This document shows positions 1-8,263 of a stretch of DNA of 64,000 nt, piece by piece. The stretch is from assembly GCF_002858865.1 (NCBI RefSeq), contig NZ_PJRR01000007.1:124001-188000 (forward strand), written 5' to 3'. The position numbers were made by a program, and so were the translations under genes. The first letter of the stretch is position 1. Each line of letters starts with the position of its first letter. The stretch is from Caulobacter vibrioides. Lineage in GTDB: Bacteria; Pseudomonadota; Alphaproteobacteria; Caulobacterales; Caulobacteraceae. Under the pieces are notes generated by a model. The model ran no database searches. It saw only the letters and a program-made list of their open reading frames with translations, and had not been told where the DNA came from.

Positions 1-69
1 TCGGATAACCGCAGCTTCCACACCGCTTTCGAGCAGGCCGCGAACTGCTCTATCCCGAACGTCGGATAG
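1..69 (+). CDS. C-terminal end of a gene cut by the window start
   Basis: Frame 1 is open from the first base to a TAG at 67-69 and encodes the last 22 residues of a protein, ending NCSIPNVG. The next gene starts 17 bases further on in the same direction, which is typical operon spacing here. The fragment is too short to assign a family. Confidence 0.5.
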   Translation, partial: SDNRSFHTAFEQAANCSIPNVG

Positions 70-86
70 GTTTATAAGTGTAATCC

Positions 87-485
87 ATGAAGAAGATCGT
101 CCTCGCCGCCGCTGTCCTCGCCGCTTCGGGCCTCGTGCTCGCCGGCTGTCAAAAGCAGACCAAGGCGCCGTTCGAGTCGGGCGTCTGCTTCCACGTGGCG
201 ACCAACAAGGACAAGACGCTGCGCTTCAATCCGGTCAGTCGGAACGTGACCCAGTTGGAGGAATGCGCAGCGACGCTTGAGGGTATGCGCATCCGGTTCG
301 TGCGCCTGGGTCAGTCCAACAACCGCGGCATGGTTGGCGCCTACCAGGGATCCTTCATCTTCCTCGAGAAGGAAGGGATCTATGTGGGTCAGACCTACGA
401 AGGACCGCGCTTCATGTCGCTCGTGCGCACGGGCGATGGCCGTCTGGCGGTCCCGGGCGCTGTTCGGCGCGTTCCAGCCGAGTAG
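87..485 (+). CDS. small predicted lipoprotein
   Basis: This 132-residue protein has a classical lipoprotein signal: basic MKK, a hydrophobic stretch, then the lipobox LAGC with the lipidated Cys at residue 21. The residue after Cys is Gln, which favours outer-membrane sorting in the Lol rule known from enterobacteria. The mature part (about 110 residues) is polar, has two further Cys residues (in GVCFHVA and EECAATL) and no motif I recognise. It follows the preceding reading frame by 17 bases and may be co-transcribed with it. Function unknown. Confidence 0.75.
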   Translation: MKKIVLAAAVLAASGLVLAGCQKQTKAPFESGVCFHVATNKDKTLRFNPVSRNVTQLEECAATLEGMRIRFVRLGQSNNRGMVGAYQGSFIFLEKEGIYVGQTYEGPRFMSLVRTGDGRLAVPGAVRRVPAE

Positions 486-571
486 GGCGGCTCCGGAGCG
501 TTCTTCGATCAGCGTGAAATGGTGATCGGGCTTAAGATCGCTCTAAACTTTTGAAATTGCGCTCTTTTCAT

Positions 572-598
572 CCGATCTGATCGACCCGATCAGATCGG
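572..598. repeat. 11-bp perfect inverted repeat upstream of ssb
   Basis: CCGATCTGATC at 572-582 is mirrored by GATCAGATCGG at 588-598 with a 5-base loop. No T-run follows on either strand, so it is not an obvious intrinsic terminator. It lies between the lipoprotein gene and the SOS box of ssb and could be a protein-binding dyad or an RNA hairpin. Confidence 0.5.
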
Positions 599-640
599 GC
601 GCGGTGATCGTCCGTCCACAAGGCTCTTTCTTGCCCACAA

Positions 641-655
641 GAACGTTATGGGAAC
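641..655 (+). promoter_or_regulatory. LexA (SOS) box upstream of ssb
   Basis: GAAC-N7-GAAC is exactly the reverse complement of GTTC-N7-GTTC, the alphaproteobacterial LexA operator. It lies about 87 bases before the ssb start codon. ssb belongs to the SOS regulon in Caulobacter, so LexA repression is expected; binding is inferred from sequence only. Confidence 0.75.
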
Positions 656-741
656 AAAACTTGCTTCCGGGTTAGCGGGTCGTTAACGTCTCGCTCCAGA
701 TTCCGGCGCATGGGTCGCCGGGCGAGAGCAAGGTCCAAGCG

Positions 742-1245
742 ATGGCTGGCAGCGTCAACAAGGTCATTCTGGTGGGCAACCTCGGGGCCGATCCCGAGAT
801 CCGCAGTCTCGGTTCAGGCGACCGCGTCGCCAATTTGCGTATCGCGACGTCGGAGACTTGGCGCGACCGCAACAGCGGCGAGCGCAAGGAAAAGACCGAG
901 TGGCACCGCGTGGTCATCTTCAACGACAATCTCGTCAAGGTCGCCGAGCAGTATCTGCGCAAGGGCTCGACGGTCTACATCGAGGGCGCGCTGCAGACCC
1001 GCAAGTGGACCGACAACACCGGTCAGGAGAAGTACTCCACCGAGATCGTGCTGCAGAAGTTCCGCGGCGAGCTGACCATGTTGGGCGGCCGTGGCGGCGA
1101 CGCGGGCATGTCGTCGGGCGGCGGCGATGAGTACGGCGGCGGCTATTCGGGTGGCGGCTCCAGCTTCGGCGGCGGCCAGCGCAGCCAGCCCAGTGGTCCG
1201 CGCGAGAGCTTCTCGGCGGATCTGGACGACGAGATCCCGTTCTAG
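742..1245 (+). CDS. ssb: single-stranded DNA-binding protein SSB
   Basis: SSB coats single-stranded DNA during replication, recombination and repair and recruits partners through its C-terminal tip. The 167-residue product starts [19 protein letters not shown], a typical SSB beginning, and has an OB fold over about residues 1-110. A Gly/Ser-rich flexible linker follows (residues about 115-150, full of GGG runs), then the acidic amphipathic tip DLDDEIPF that binds RecQ, PriA, RecO and others. Length and architecture match the homotetrameric bacterial family. A LexA-type box lies upstream, so DNA damage should induce it. Confidence 0.97.
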   Translation: MAGSVNKVILVGNLGADPEIRSLGSGDRVANLRIATSETWRDRNSGERKEKTEWHRVVIFNDNLVKVAEQYLRKGSTVYIEGALQTRKWTDNTGQEKYSTEIVLQKFRGELTMLGGRGGDAGMSSGGGDEYGGGYSGGGSSFGGGQRSQPSGPRESFSADLDDEIPF

Positions 1246-1397
1246 GTCGAGGCGCCAAGGGGAGCGATCATGCTCTCTCGGGAACATATCGGCGGGTGCT
1301 TCGAACGGAGCACCCGCCGTTCTCGTATCTGCGGGAATATTCCCTAGACATCATTCTAGGGTTGTGTTTCGCTTCCGTTCTGAAGCGGAGCACGGTC

Positions 1398-2078
1398 ATG
1401 AAGAACGTGATTTTCGGTCTCGCCATCACCGCCGCCTTAGCGGTGGCGCCCGCGGCCATGGCGCGACAGGCTGATACGCTCATAGGCGACGCTCGACGTC
1501 AGAGTGGTCTTGAGGCGGAGATGGCCCGCCTGCGGCAGACCTCGCCCGGCAGCGCTCGAGACGGGGTGTGTCCGCTGGTTCGCGGCGCCTCCGCCGAGGT
1601 CAACGCCTATGTGGCCGCGCGCCTGCATCAGGTCGCCCGGCAAGCGGGCGCGACCTATGCCAAGCGCGCTTGCGAGCCAAACGTCGTGGTCCTGTTCTCA
1701 GCCGAGCCCGATCAGTTGATCCGCGAGGCGGCGCAATCGAAGCGCTTTAACTATCGCGGCGCGCCCGCTGACGCCGTCCAGGCGTTCAAGGCCGGCGGCC
1801 AACCGGTGCGCTGGGTCCACGGCGGTGATGTGCGCGGCTCGGCGGCGGGCGATGCGCGGCCTCATAACGCTCTGGTCGTCGTGGACGCTGCAATGGCTCA
1901 GAACGTGAAGGTTTCGGCGTTGGCGGACTACCTGGCGATGGTGTCCCTGGCGGATGTTCGCGTTCGCCCCGCGCCCGCAAACTCGATCATGAGTCTGTTC
2001 GACACCAGCGGGGCGTCGCCGGCGGCCTTGACCCCGGCTGACCAAGCCTATCTCCGGAGCGTCTACCGCGCGCGATAG
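1398..2078 (+). CDS. secreted protein of unknown function
   Basis: I place the start at ATG 1398 (226 residues) because it opens directly with a signal peptide (MKNVIFGLAITAALAVAPAA, cleavage near AMA-RQ); an in-frame start further upstream would bury that signal. The mature protein is rich in Ala and Arg, has two Cys residues (GVCPL, RACEP) that could form a disulphide, and has short hydrophobic strands such as NVVVLFS and HNALVVVD. No catalytic motif is recognised. It stands alone between ssb and a repeat-rich gap. Probably periplasmic. Confidence 0.75.
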   Translation: MKNVIFGLAITAALAVAPAAMARQADTLIGDARRQSGLEAEMARLRQTSPGSARDGVCPLVRGASAEVNAYVAARLHQVARQAGATYAKRACEPNVVVLFSAEPDQLIREAAQSKRFNYRGAPADAVQAFKAGGQPVRWVHGGDVRGSAAGDARPHNALVVVDAAMAQNVKVSALADYLAMVSLADVRVRPAPANSIMSLFDTSGASPAALTPADQAYLRSVYRAR

Positions 2079-2093
2079 GACTTGGTCGCGCCG

Positions 2094-2211
2094 TTAGAGC
2101 CTGTCTGGTTTAGATGGAACCATCTAAACCAGATCAACAGGGCCTAAAATCAAACACTTAGAGTCCTTTCAAACGCTTTAGATGATTCCATCTAAAGCTA
2201 AAGGGCTCTAG
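2094..2211. repeat. nested inverted-repeat element with TTTAGATG arms
   Basis: Two hairpins with related arms occur in tandem. CTGGTTTAGATGG at 2105-2117 pairs with 2120-2132 (13 bp, 2-base loop). GCTTTAGATG at 2175-2184 pairs with 2189-2198 (10 bp). Both share the core TTTAGATG/CATCTAAA, and outer TAGAGCC/GGCTCTA arms (about 2094-2100 and 2203-2209) enclose them. GANTC sites (CcrM methylation) lie at 2161-2165 and in the second loop region (GATTC 2184-2188). This resembles the dispersed GANTC-associated intergenic repeats reported for Caulobacter. Confidence 0.65.
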
Positions 2212-2431
2212 GCAGCCGATATTCGGCGGTGTGCGAAACGTCACATCGCCAGGGGGGCGCGGGCGTCTACCAACGACTTGTCTGCTCTTGTGGGAGTCGG
2301 ACCGGTGGGGCGATGGGCTCCGCGTGCAACGGCCGTCAGAGCTGAAGACGCGAACCGATCGGGGGCGGGCGGTGGAGACCTGAAGGGGTTCCGCCGTCCT
2401 CTTCGCGCTCTTCGCGTCTTGCGCCCGGGGG
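2212..2431. other. intergenic remainder without a recognised gene
   Basis: Together with the repeat element this completes a 353-base gap between the convergent ends of the secreted protein and the GNAT gene. I see no convincing reading frame, RNA gene or T-tailed terminator here. Confidence 0.5.
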
Positions 2432-2968
2432 TTAAGGCAGCAGCTCCTTAGGCTTTGACCACATGAAGCGCACGACCTCGACGTCGTGACCGCCCGGCGG
2501 GGTCTCGCGATAGCGGGCCACTTCGATACCGCCCTTGCGCGCGTAGAAGCCCAGGGCGTCCTGGTTCGGCACGTAGACCTCCAGGTGCAGAGGCGCACCG
2601 GCGTGCTCATCAACCAGCCACCGGGCGACCGTCGCCAGAAGGCGCGAGCCCAGGCCCTGACCCTTTCGCTCGGGCGCGACGTGCAGATTGTCGACCAGCA
2701 GGCCGACGTCCGGATTGACGCGGAACGAGGCGTAGGCCAGGCCGACGGGCTCACCGCTCTCCATGCTGGCCAGGATCAAGTCTTGAGCGGGCGCATAGGT
2801 TTCGAAGCGCCGGCGCCAGACCGCCCGGGAAACAGCCGCGAGTTCATGGTCCAGGTAGTGATCGCCATAGAGGCCGCGATAGGCCACCTGGCGACTGCGC
2901 GTGTGCAGGTCGGCGATGGCGTCAGCATCGCCGAGCGAGGTTCCGAGTCGGATGATCCGTGCCGCCAT
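2432..2968 (-). CDS. GNAT-family N-acetyltransferase
   Basis: Members of this family transfer an acetyl group from acetyl-CoA to an amine on a small molecule or protein. The 178-residue product (start at ATG 2968, giving MAARIIRLG; a longer form would add a poor 15-residue leader) shows the acetyl-CoA loop ERKGQGLGSRLLA, a good match to the R/Q-x-x-G-x-G/A motif of GNAT motif A. The preceding strand is DNLHVAP. The C-terminal GFYARKGGIEVARYRE is the usual motif B region. The substrate cannot be deduced. The gene stands alone and is divergent from ppdK. Confidence 0.9.
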   Translation of the reverse strand: MAARIIRLGTSLGDADAIADLHTRSRQVAYRGLYGDHYLDHELAAVSRAVWRRRFETYAPAQDLILASMESGEPVGLAYASFRVNPDVGLLVDNLHVAPERKGQGLGSRLLATVARWLVDEHAGAPLHLEVYVPNQDALGFYARKGGIEVARYRETPPGGHDVEVVRFMWSKPKELLP

Positions 2969-3289
2969 GGAGCGATCGAAAGCGTTTCGCAGCGCGAAGA
3001 CAAGGCGCAACAATCGTCCGTCTCCGGTCCAAGTCGAGCGATTGAGCCGGAATTGCCGAGAACATGGCCTTTTGCGTCAGTCGGACAACGTTGTCATTGG
3101 AATTATTTGCCGAATTCTCCTGTTATCGCCCGGAACGCTAACCGCCAGTGGACGCGTTCTTGACCGAAGTGCTACTGAGACGCCCGGATATTGCACTGCG
3201 GGATCGCAACAAAGCAGCGCTGTTCCAAGGCGAGACGACCCCCAAAAGAGGGGCGCGGCCTTTTCACTTATCGCAGGGTGAATTCAAAG
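2969..3289. other. intergenic region containing the divergent GNAT/ppdK promoters
   Basis: These 321 bases separate the two divergent start codons. They are AT-richer than the flanks around 3090-3125 (ATTGGAATTATTTG), the likely promoter zone, and carry a small CCCC-AAAAGA-GGGG type hairpin near 3240-3258. I found no clear sigma73 consensus pair and no operator I recognise. Confidence 0.4.
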
Positions 3290-5980
3290 ATGCCGGTTGA
3301 GACGCTGACCAAGGCCCAGTGGGTTTATGCATTCGGCGGAGGCGGCGCGGATGGCGACGCCTCGATGAAGAACCTCCTTGGCGGCAAGGGGGCCAATCTC
3401 GCGGAGATGTCGTCCCTGGGCCTGCCCGTGCCGCCCGGCTTCACGATTACGACCGAGGCCTGCGTCCACTACTACGCCAACGGCAAGCAGTATCCGGCCG
3501 AACTGGCCGAACAGGTGCAGGCTGGCCTCGCCAAGATCGAAGAGATCACCGGCAAGCAGTTCGGCGATGTGACCAACCCGCTGCTGGTTTCGGTGCGCTC
3601 GGGCGCCCGGGCCTCGATGCCGGGCATGATGGACACGGTTCTGAACCTGGGCCTCAACGACGAGACCGTCGAAGGGCTGGCCAAGCTGTCGGGCGACCGG
3701 CGCTTCGCCTATGACAGCTATCGCCGCTTCATCCAGATGTACTCGAACGTCGTGCTCAACCTCGAGCACCACATGTTCGAGGAGATCCTCGACGATCACA
3801 AGGATCGCCTGGACGTCCATGTCGACACCGGTCTGACGGCCGACGACTGGGCCGCAGTGATCAAGGACTACAAGGCCGCCGTCCGCGAGCAGCTGGGCAA
3901 GCCGTTCCCGCAGGACGCCCAGGAGCAACTGTGGGGCGCGGTGGGCGCCGTGTTCGCCAGCTGGATGAACGACCGCGCCAAGTTCTATCGCCGCATGCAC
4001 GACATCCCCGAAAGCTGGGGCACGGCCGTGAACATCCAGTCGATGGTGTTCGGCAATATGGGCGAGACCTCGGCGACGGGCGTCGCGTTCACCCGCAACC
4101 CGTCGAACGGCGACAACCGCCTGTACGGCGAGTTCCTGATCAACGCCCAGGGCGAGGACGTGGTGGCGGGCATCCGCACCCCGCAGTCCCTGACCAAGGC
4201 CGCCCGCGAGGAGATGGGTGACACCGCCCCCTCGATGGAAGAGGCGATGCCCGAGGTGTTCGGCCAGTTCAAGACGGTCGTGGAGACGCTGGAGCGTCAC
4301 TACCGCGACATGCAGGACATCGAGTTCACGGTAGAGCAGGGCAAGCTCTACATGCTGCAGACCCGCAACGGCAAGCGCACCGCCAAGGCTGCGCTCAAAA
4401 TCGCGGTCGACATGGCGGCCGAGGGCGTGATCTCGACGTCGGAGGCCGTCGGCCGCGTCGAGCCGGCCTCGCTGGACCAGCTGCTGCACCCGACCATTGA
4501 TCCGTCGGCCCATCGCGATGTGATCGCCAAGGGCCTGCCGGCCTCGCCCGGCGCAGCGACCGGCAAGATCGTCTTCAACAGCGACGCCGCCGAAAAGGCC
4601 GCCGCCAATGGCGAGTCGGTGATCCTGGTGCGTGAGGAAACCAGCCCCGAAGACATCCACGGCATGCACGCCGCGCGCGGCATCATCACGGCGCGGGGCG
4701 GCATGACCAGCCACGCCGCCGTCGTGGCGCGCGGCATGGGGCGTCCTTGCGTCTCGGGCGCCGGCGATGTGGCCATCTTCGAGAAGGAAGGCCTGTTCCG
4801 CGTTCGTGGCCGCGATTTCAGGGCCGGCGAGATCATCACCATCGACGGCTCCACCGGCGACATCCTGGCCGGCGCGCCGAAGATGATCGAGCCCGAGCTG
4901 ACCGGCGATTTCGCCACCCTGATGGGCTGGGCCGACCAGGTCCGTCGCCTGAAGGTGCGCGCCAACGCCGAGACCCCGCTGGACGCCAAGACCGCCCGCC
5001 AGTTCGGCGCCGAGGGCATCGGTCTGTGCCGCACCGAGCACATGTTCTTTGACGACACCCGGATCGCCGCCGTGCGCGAGATGATCCTGGCCGATGACGA
5101 GAAGGGCCGCCGCGCCGCGCTGGCCAAGATCGCGCCGTTCCAGAAGGCCGACTTCGTCGAGCTCTTCACGATCATGGAAGGCCTGCCGGTCACGATCCGC
5201 CTCCTGGATCCGCCGCTGCACGAGTTCCTGCCGCACACCGAGGAAGACGTTCAGGCTGTGGCCGTGGCCACGGGTCTGGACGCCGCCAAGCTGATGCGCC
5301 GCGCCAAGGAACTGCATGAGACCAACCCCATGCTGGGCCACCGCGGCTGCCGCCTGGGCGTCTCGTACCCTGAGATCTACGAGATGCAGGTCCGCGCCAT
5401 TCTCGAGGCGGCCTGCGAGATCGCCAAGTCGGGCAAGGCTGCTCCTGTTCCCGAGATCATGCACCCGCTGGTCGCCAAGGGTGAGGAGATGAAGTACCTG
5501 CGCGACCTGACCGACCGCGTCGCCAAGGCGGTGCTGGAAGAGCAGGGCGTGGCGCTGGAGTACACCGTCGGCACCATGATCGAGCTGCCCCGCGCGGCTT
5601 TGCGCGCCGGTGATCTGGCTGAGAACGCCGAGTTCTTCAGCTTCGGCACCAATGACCTGACCCAAACGACGTTCGGCATCAGCCGCGACGACGCCGGCAA
5701 GTTCCTGAACGCCTATATCGAGAAGGGCATCTTCGAGAAGGACCCCTTCGTCAGCCTCGACCAGGACGGCGTGGGCGACCTGATCCGTATCGCCGCTGAG
5801 CGTGGCCGCGCTGTGCGTCCGAACGTCAAGCTCGGCATCTGCGGCGAGCATGGCGGCGATCCGGCCTCGATCGGCTTCTGCGAAAAGGTCGGCCTCGACT
5901 ATGTGTCGTGCTCGCCCTACCGCGTGCCGATCGCACGTCTGGCCGCCGCTCAGGCGGCTATGGCCAACAAGGTCGAGTAG
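3290..5980 (+). CDS. ppdK: pyruvate, phosphate dikinase
   Basis: PPDK interconverts pyruvate + ATP + Pi and PEP + AMP + PPi. I start at ATG 3290 (896 residues, MPVETLTKAQWVYAFGGG), preceded by GCAGGGTG; this matches the family start, whereas an upstream start would add an unrelated 33-residue leader. The N-terminal ATP-grasp part includes GGKGANLAEM (about residue 30). The swivelling phospho-His domain has GGMTSHAAVVARGMG near residue 475. The C-terminal PEP/pyruvate barrel ends with the catalytic Cys in ICGEHGGD near residue 850. All key residues are present. Together with ppc at 34 kb it gives flexibility at the PEP-pyruvate node when cells grow on sugar acids. Confidence 0.97.
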   Translation: MPVETLTKAQWVYAFGGGGADGDASMKNLLGGKGANLAEMSSLGLPVPPGFTITTEACVHYYANGKQYPAELAEQVQAGLAKIEEITGKQFGDVTNPLLVSVRSGARASMPGMMDTVLNLGLNDETVEGLAKLSGDRRFAYDSYRRFIQMYSNVVLNLEHHMFEEILDDHKDRLDVHVDTGLTADDWAAVIKDYKAAVREQLGKPFPQDAQEQLWGAVGAVFASWMNDRAKFYRRMHDIPESWGTAVNIQSMVFGNMGETSATGVAFTRNPSNGDNRLYGEFLINAQGEDVVAGIRTPQSLTKAAREEMGDTAPSMEEAMPEVFGQFKTVVETLERHYRDMQDIEFTVEQGKLYMLQTRNGKRTAKAALKIAVDMAAEGVISTSEAVGRVEPASLDQLLHPTIDPSAHRDVIAKGLPASPGAATGKIVFNSDAAEKAAANGESVILVREETSPEDIHGMHAARGIITARGGMTSHAAVVARGMGRPCVSGAGDVAIFEKEGLFRVRGRDFRAGEIITIDGSTGDILAGAPKMIEPELTGDFATLMGWADQVRRLKVRANAETPLDAKTARQFGAEGIGLCRTEHMFFDDTRIAAVREMILADDEKGRRAALAKIAPFQKADFVELFTIMEGLPVTIRLLDPPLHEFLPHTEEDVQAVAVATGLDAAKLMRRAKELHETNPMLGHRGCRLGVSYPEIYEMQVRAILEAACEIAKSGKAAPVPEIMHPLVAKGEEMKYLRDLTDRVAKAVLEEQGVALEYTVGTMIELPRAALRAGDLAENAEFFSFGTNDLTQTTFGISRDDAGKFLNAYIEKGIFEKDPFVSLDQDGVGDLIRIAAERGRAVRPNVKLGICGEHGGDPASIGFCEKVGLDYVSCSPYRVPIARLAAAQAAMANKVE

Positions 5981-6018
5981 AAAACGGCGTTATCTAAGCG
6001 TCGTGCTCAAGGTCTAAG

Positions 6019-6054
6019 CTCCCTTCGTACCCGCGTGAGACGGGACGAAGGGAG
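6019..6054 (+). promoter_or_regulatory. strong hairpin whose 3' arm contains the ribosome-binding site of the next gene
   Basis: CTCCCTTCGT (6019-6028) pairs with ACGAAGGGAG (6045-6054), extended inside by CCCG (6030-6033) with CGGG (6041-6044). The 3' arm carries GAAGGGAG, the Shine-Dalgarno for the ATG at 6064. The hairpin lacks a following T-run, so it looks more like a translational control or RNA-stability element than a terminator of ppdK. Confidence 0.5.
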
Positions 6055-6063
6055 AAACGACCA

Positions 6064-6423
6064 ATGCGTATTGCAATGCTCGCCGCTGTGGCGGCGATGA
6101 CGGTGGCGAGTGCGGCCGCCGCCGATCCGATGGCCAGCGCCTACAACAACACCGTGACGATCACCTATCCGAACGGCGCGATGACCAAGATGCACATCGA
6201 CGCCGATGGTTCCTACGTCGCCAAGGCGCCCGATGGATCGACCGCCAAGGGCGCCTGGAAGATCGAGAACGGAACGACCTGCTTCACCCAGACCGAGCCT
6301 GCGCCCCCGGCCGGGACGCCCGCCAACTGTAGCCCCACGGTTGAGCACAAGGTGGGTGAGACCTGGACGGCGCCGGGACCCAACGGGTCGACGCTCAACG
6401 TGAGCATCGTCGCGGGCCGCTAG
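6064..6423 (+). CDS. small secreted protein of unknown function
   Basis: The 119-residue product begins with a short signal peptide (MRIAMLAAVAAMTVASAAAA, cleavage near AAA-DP). The remaining 95 residues read like a compact beta protein with alternating strands (NTVTITYPNG, MKMHIDADGSYVAK, GAWKIENGTTCF) and two Cys residues about 17 apart that could form a disulphide. I cannot name a family. Its ribosome-binding site is buried in the hairpin at 6019-6054. It sits 83 bases after ppdK on the same strand and may be read from the same or its own promoter. Confidence 0.75.
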   Translation: MRIAMLAAVAAMTVASAAAADPMASAYNNTVTITYPNGAMTKMHIDADGSYVAKAPDGSTAKGAWKIENGTTCFTQTEPAPPAGTPANCSPTVEHKVGETWTAPGPNGSTLNVSIVAGR

Positions 6424-6440
6424 GGTCAGGCGACGCGTTT

Positions 6441-6471
6441 GGAGGTCCAACGCCGATGGCGTCGGACCTCC
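6441..6471 (+). terminator. GC-rich hairpin between convergent genes
   Basis: GGAGGTCC at 6441-6448 pairs with GGACCTCC at 6464-6471, and inner ACGCC/GGCGT extend the stem to 13 pairs with one mismatch and a 3-base loop. It lies 18 bases after the secreted-protein stop, between convergent genes. No T-run follows, so termination is inferred from position and stem strength only. Confidence 0.45.
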
Positions 6472-6536
6472 TGGCCCGTGCAACTTGGGCCGCCGTGTTC
6501 CGCGACGGTTTCAGCCCCTTTTTGGGCCAAAGGGGG

Positions 6537-7235
6537 CTAGGCTGCGTCGACCAGCACCAGCTCGGCGTCCTCCAGGGCGGTGATGGTGATCACGGCCTCG
6601 TCCTTGATCCCGGCGCCGTCACGGGCGTTCAGCCGCACGCCGTTGACCTCGACCACGCCGGCGGCGGGCACCAGATAACCGCTACGATCCTTGCCCAGGG
6701 CGTAGGTCGTCGTCTCGCCGGCCTTCAGCGTCGCGCCCAGCACGCGGGCGTCGGTGCGGATCGGCAGGGCGTCGGCGTCGTCGGAAAAGCCGCTGGCCAG
6801 GGTCACGAACTTGCCCGAGCGGTCACCTTTCGGGAACGGCTTGGAGCCCCAGGAGGGCGCGCCGCCGAACGACTTCGGCTCGATCCAGATCTGGAAGATC
6901 CGGGTGGTTTCCGGCTCAAGATTGTACTCGGCGTGACGGATGCCAGAGCCTGCGCTCATCACCTGGACGTCGCCGGCGACCGTGCGACCCTTGTTGCCCA
7001 GGTTGTCCTGGTGGGTGATCGCGCCGTCGCGGACATAGGTGATGATCTCCATGTCGCTGTGCGGGTGCGGCGGAAAGCCCGTGTTCGGGGCGATCTCGTC
7101 GTCGTTCCAGACCCGCAGGGCGCCCCAGTTCATGTTGCTGGGGTCGTAGTAGCTGGCGAACGAGAAGTGGTGCTTGGCCTTCAGCCAACCGTGGTCGGCG
7201 CCGCCAAGCTTGTCGAACGGTTTGCGGTCGATCAT
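6537..7235 (-). CDS. pirin-family bicupin protein (YhhW-like)
   Basis: Pirins are iron-binding bicupins; bacterial YhhW-type members can show quercetin 2,3-dioxygenase activity, but their physiological substrate is usually unknown. The 232-residue product carries the N-terminal metal motif GFPPHPHSDMEIITYV (His/His/Glu ligands) followed by GDVQVMSAGSGIRHAEYN, the hallmark G-x-x-Q-x-M-x-A-G-x-G-x-x-H-S/A-E signature. The second cupin is degenerate, as usual in the family. It is divergent from a LysR regulator over a 125-base control region, the classic regulator-target pairing for pirins. Confidence 0.93.
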   Translation of the reverse strand: MIDRKPFDKLGGADHGWLKAKHHFSFASYYDPSNMNWGALRVWNDDEIAPNTGFPPHPHSDMEIITYVRDGAITHQDNLGNKGRTVAGDVQVMSAGSGIRHAEYNLEPETTRIFQIWIEPKSFGGAPSWGSKPFPKGDRSGKFVTLASGFSDDADALPIRTDARVLGATLKAGETTTYALGKDRSGYLVPAAGVVEVNGVRLNARDGAGIKDEAVITITALEDAELVLVDAA

Positions 7236-7316
7236 GGCTCTACCTTTCTAGGGTCTGGCGCGCCGCGTCGGCGCGTCCTGTTGAGAAGAAGATAGGCGCG
7301 GCGGCGCGATTATAAA

Positions 7317-7344
7317 TCGAAACTATTGAAATCCATCGTTTCGA
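7317..7344. promoter_or_regulatory. candidate LysR-type operator between pirin and LysR genes
   Basis: TCGAAAC at 7317-7323 and GTTTCGA at 7338-7344 form a perfect 7-bp inverted repeat with a 14-base spacer in the divergent intergenic region. It lies 16 bases before the LysR start, where autorepressing/activating LysR sites normally lie. Binding is inferred. Confidence 0.5.
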
Positions 7345-7360
7345 AAAATAGCATCCAGTG

Positions 7361-8257
7361 ATGTCCAAGCTCCCCGATCTGGAAGGCCTCGCCGTGTTCG
7401 CCAAGGTGGCCGAGCTGCGCTCGTTTGCGGCCGCCTCCGAAGCCTTGGCCCTCTCGAAGGCCACCGTGTCGAAGGCGGTGACGCGGCTTGAGCTGCGCCT
7501 TGGGGCTAGGCTCCTCAATCGCACCTCGCGACGCCTGGCCCTGACCGACGCCGGCCAGGCGCTCGTCGAGCGTGCCAGCCGGGTGCTGGCCGAGGCCGAG
7601 GCCGCCGAGGAGGAGGCCTCCAGCCAGTCTGCAGCGCCACGCGGGCTTGTTCGCATGGCTGCGCCGATGTCGCTGGGCGTCGCCAGTTTGGCTCCGGTGT
7701 TGCCGGCCTTTCTGGAAGCCTATCCGGACGTCTCCATCGACCTGCACCTGTCGGACGCCACCGTCGACCTTATCGGTATGGGGTTCGACATCGCCCTGCG
7801 CGTCGCGGACTTGCCCGACAGTTCGCTGGTGGCGCGGCGGCTGCGGGCGGTGCAGCGCCACGTCGTGGCCGCACCGGCCTATTGGACGGCGCACGGGCGT
7901 CCGACGCACCCGGCGGACCTCGCCGAGCATCGCGGATTGACCTATGGCCACCAGGCCTCGCCGGAAACCTGGCGCTTTCAGCGGGCGGGGGGCGAGGAGG
8001 CGGCGGTGCGGCCGCGCTCGGTGCTGCGGGCCAACAATGGTGATGCGCTGTTGCCGCCGCTGCTGGCGGGCACCGGCGTGGCCATGTTGCCCGACTTCAT
8101 CGTGGGCCCGGCCCTGGCCGACGGGCGTCTTGAGGCGGTGCTGACCGAATGGAGCGCCGCGCCGATCGCGTTACACCTTGTCATGCCACCCGGTGGCCCG
8201 CGCCCGGCGCGCGTTACGGTGCTGGCGGACTACCTGGCCAAGACGCTCGGGCGCTGA
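7361..8257 (+). CDS. LysR-family transcriptional regulator
   Basis: The 298-residue product has an N-terminal winged helix-turn-helix (about residues 5-65: FAAASEALALSKATVSKAVTRLE, then LGARLLNRTSRRLALTDAG). The C-terminal periplasmic-binding-protein-like effector domain (about 90-295) contains APMSLGVASLAPVLPAFL. I prefer ATG 7361 to the GTG one codon earlier. Divergence from the pirin gene and a dyad between them suggest that it controls pirin, probably in response to an aromatic or electrophilic compound, as for other pirin-linked LysR proteins; the effector is not visible. Confidence 0.93.
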   Translation: MSKLPDLEGLAVFAKVAELRSFAAASEALALSKATVSKAVTRLELRLGARLLNRTSRRLALTDAGQALVERASRVLAEAEAAEEEASSQSAAPRGLVRMAAPMSLGVASLAPVLPAFLEAYPDVSIDLHLSDATVDLIGMGFDIALRVADLPDSSLVARRLRAVQRHVVAAPAYWTAHGRPTHPADLAEHRGLTYGHQASPETWRFQRAGGEEAAVRPRSVLRANNGDALLPPLLAGTGVAMLPDFIVGPALADGRLEAVLTEWSAAPIALHLVMPPGGPRPARVTVLADYLAKTLGR

Positions 8258-8263
8258 CGTTCG

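Noticed and set aside
1296-1397. N-terminal extension of the secreted protein at 1398
   Set aside because: The extension precedes a clear signal peptide and has no ribosome-binding site.
3284-5851. An 855-codon open frame on the minus strand
   Set aside because: Antisense shadow of ppdK, whose motifs are complete; the translation is His/Asp/Leu/Val-rich nonsense.
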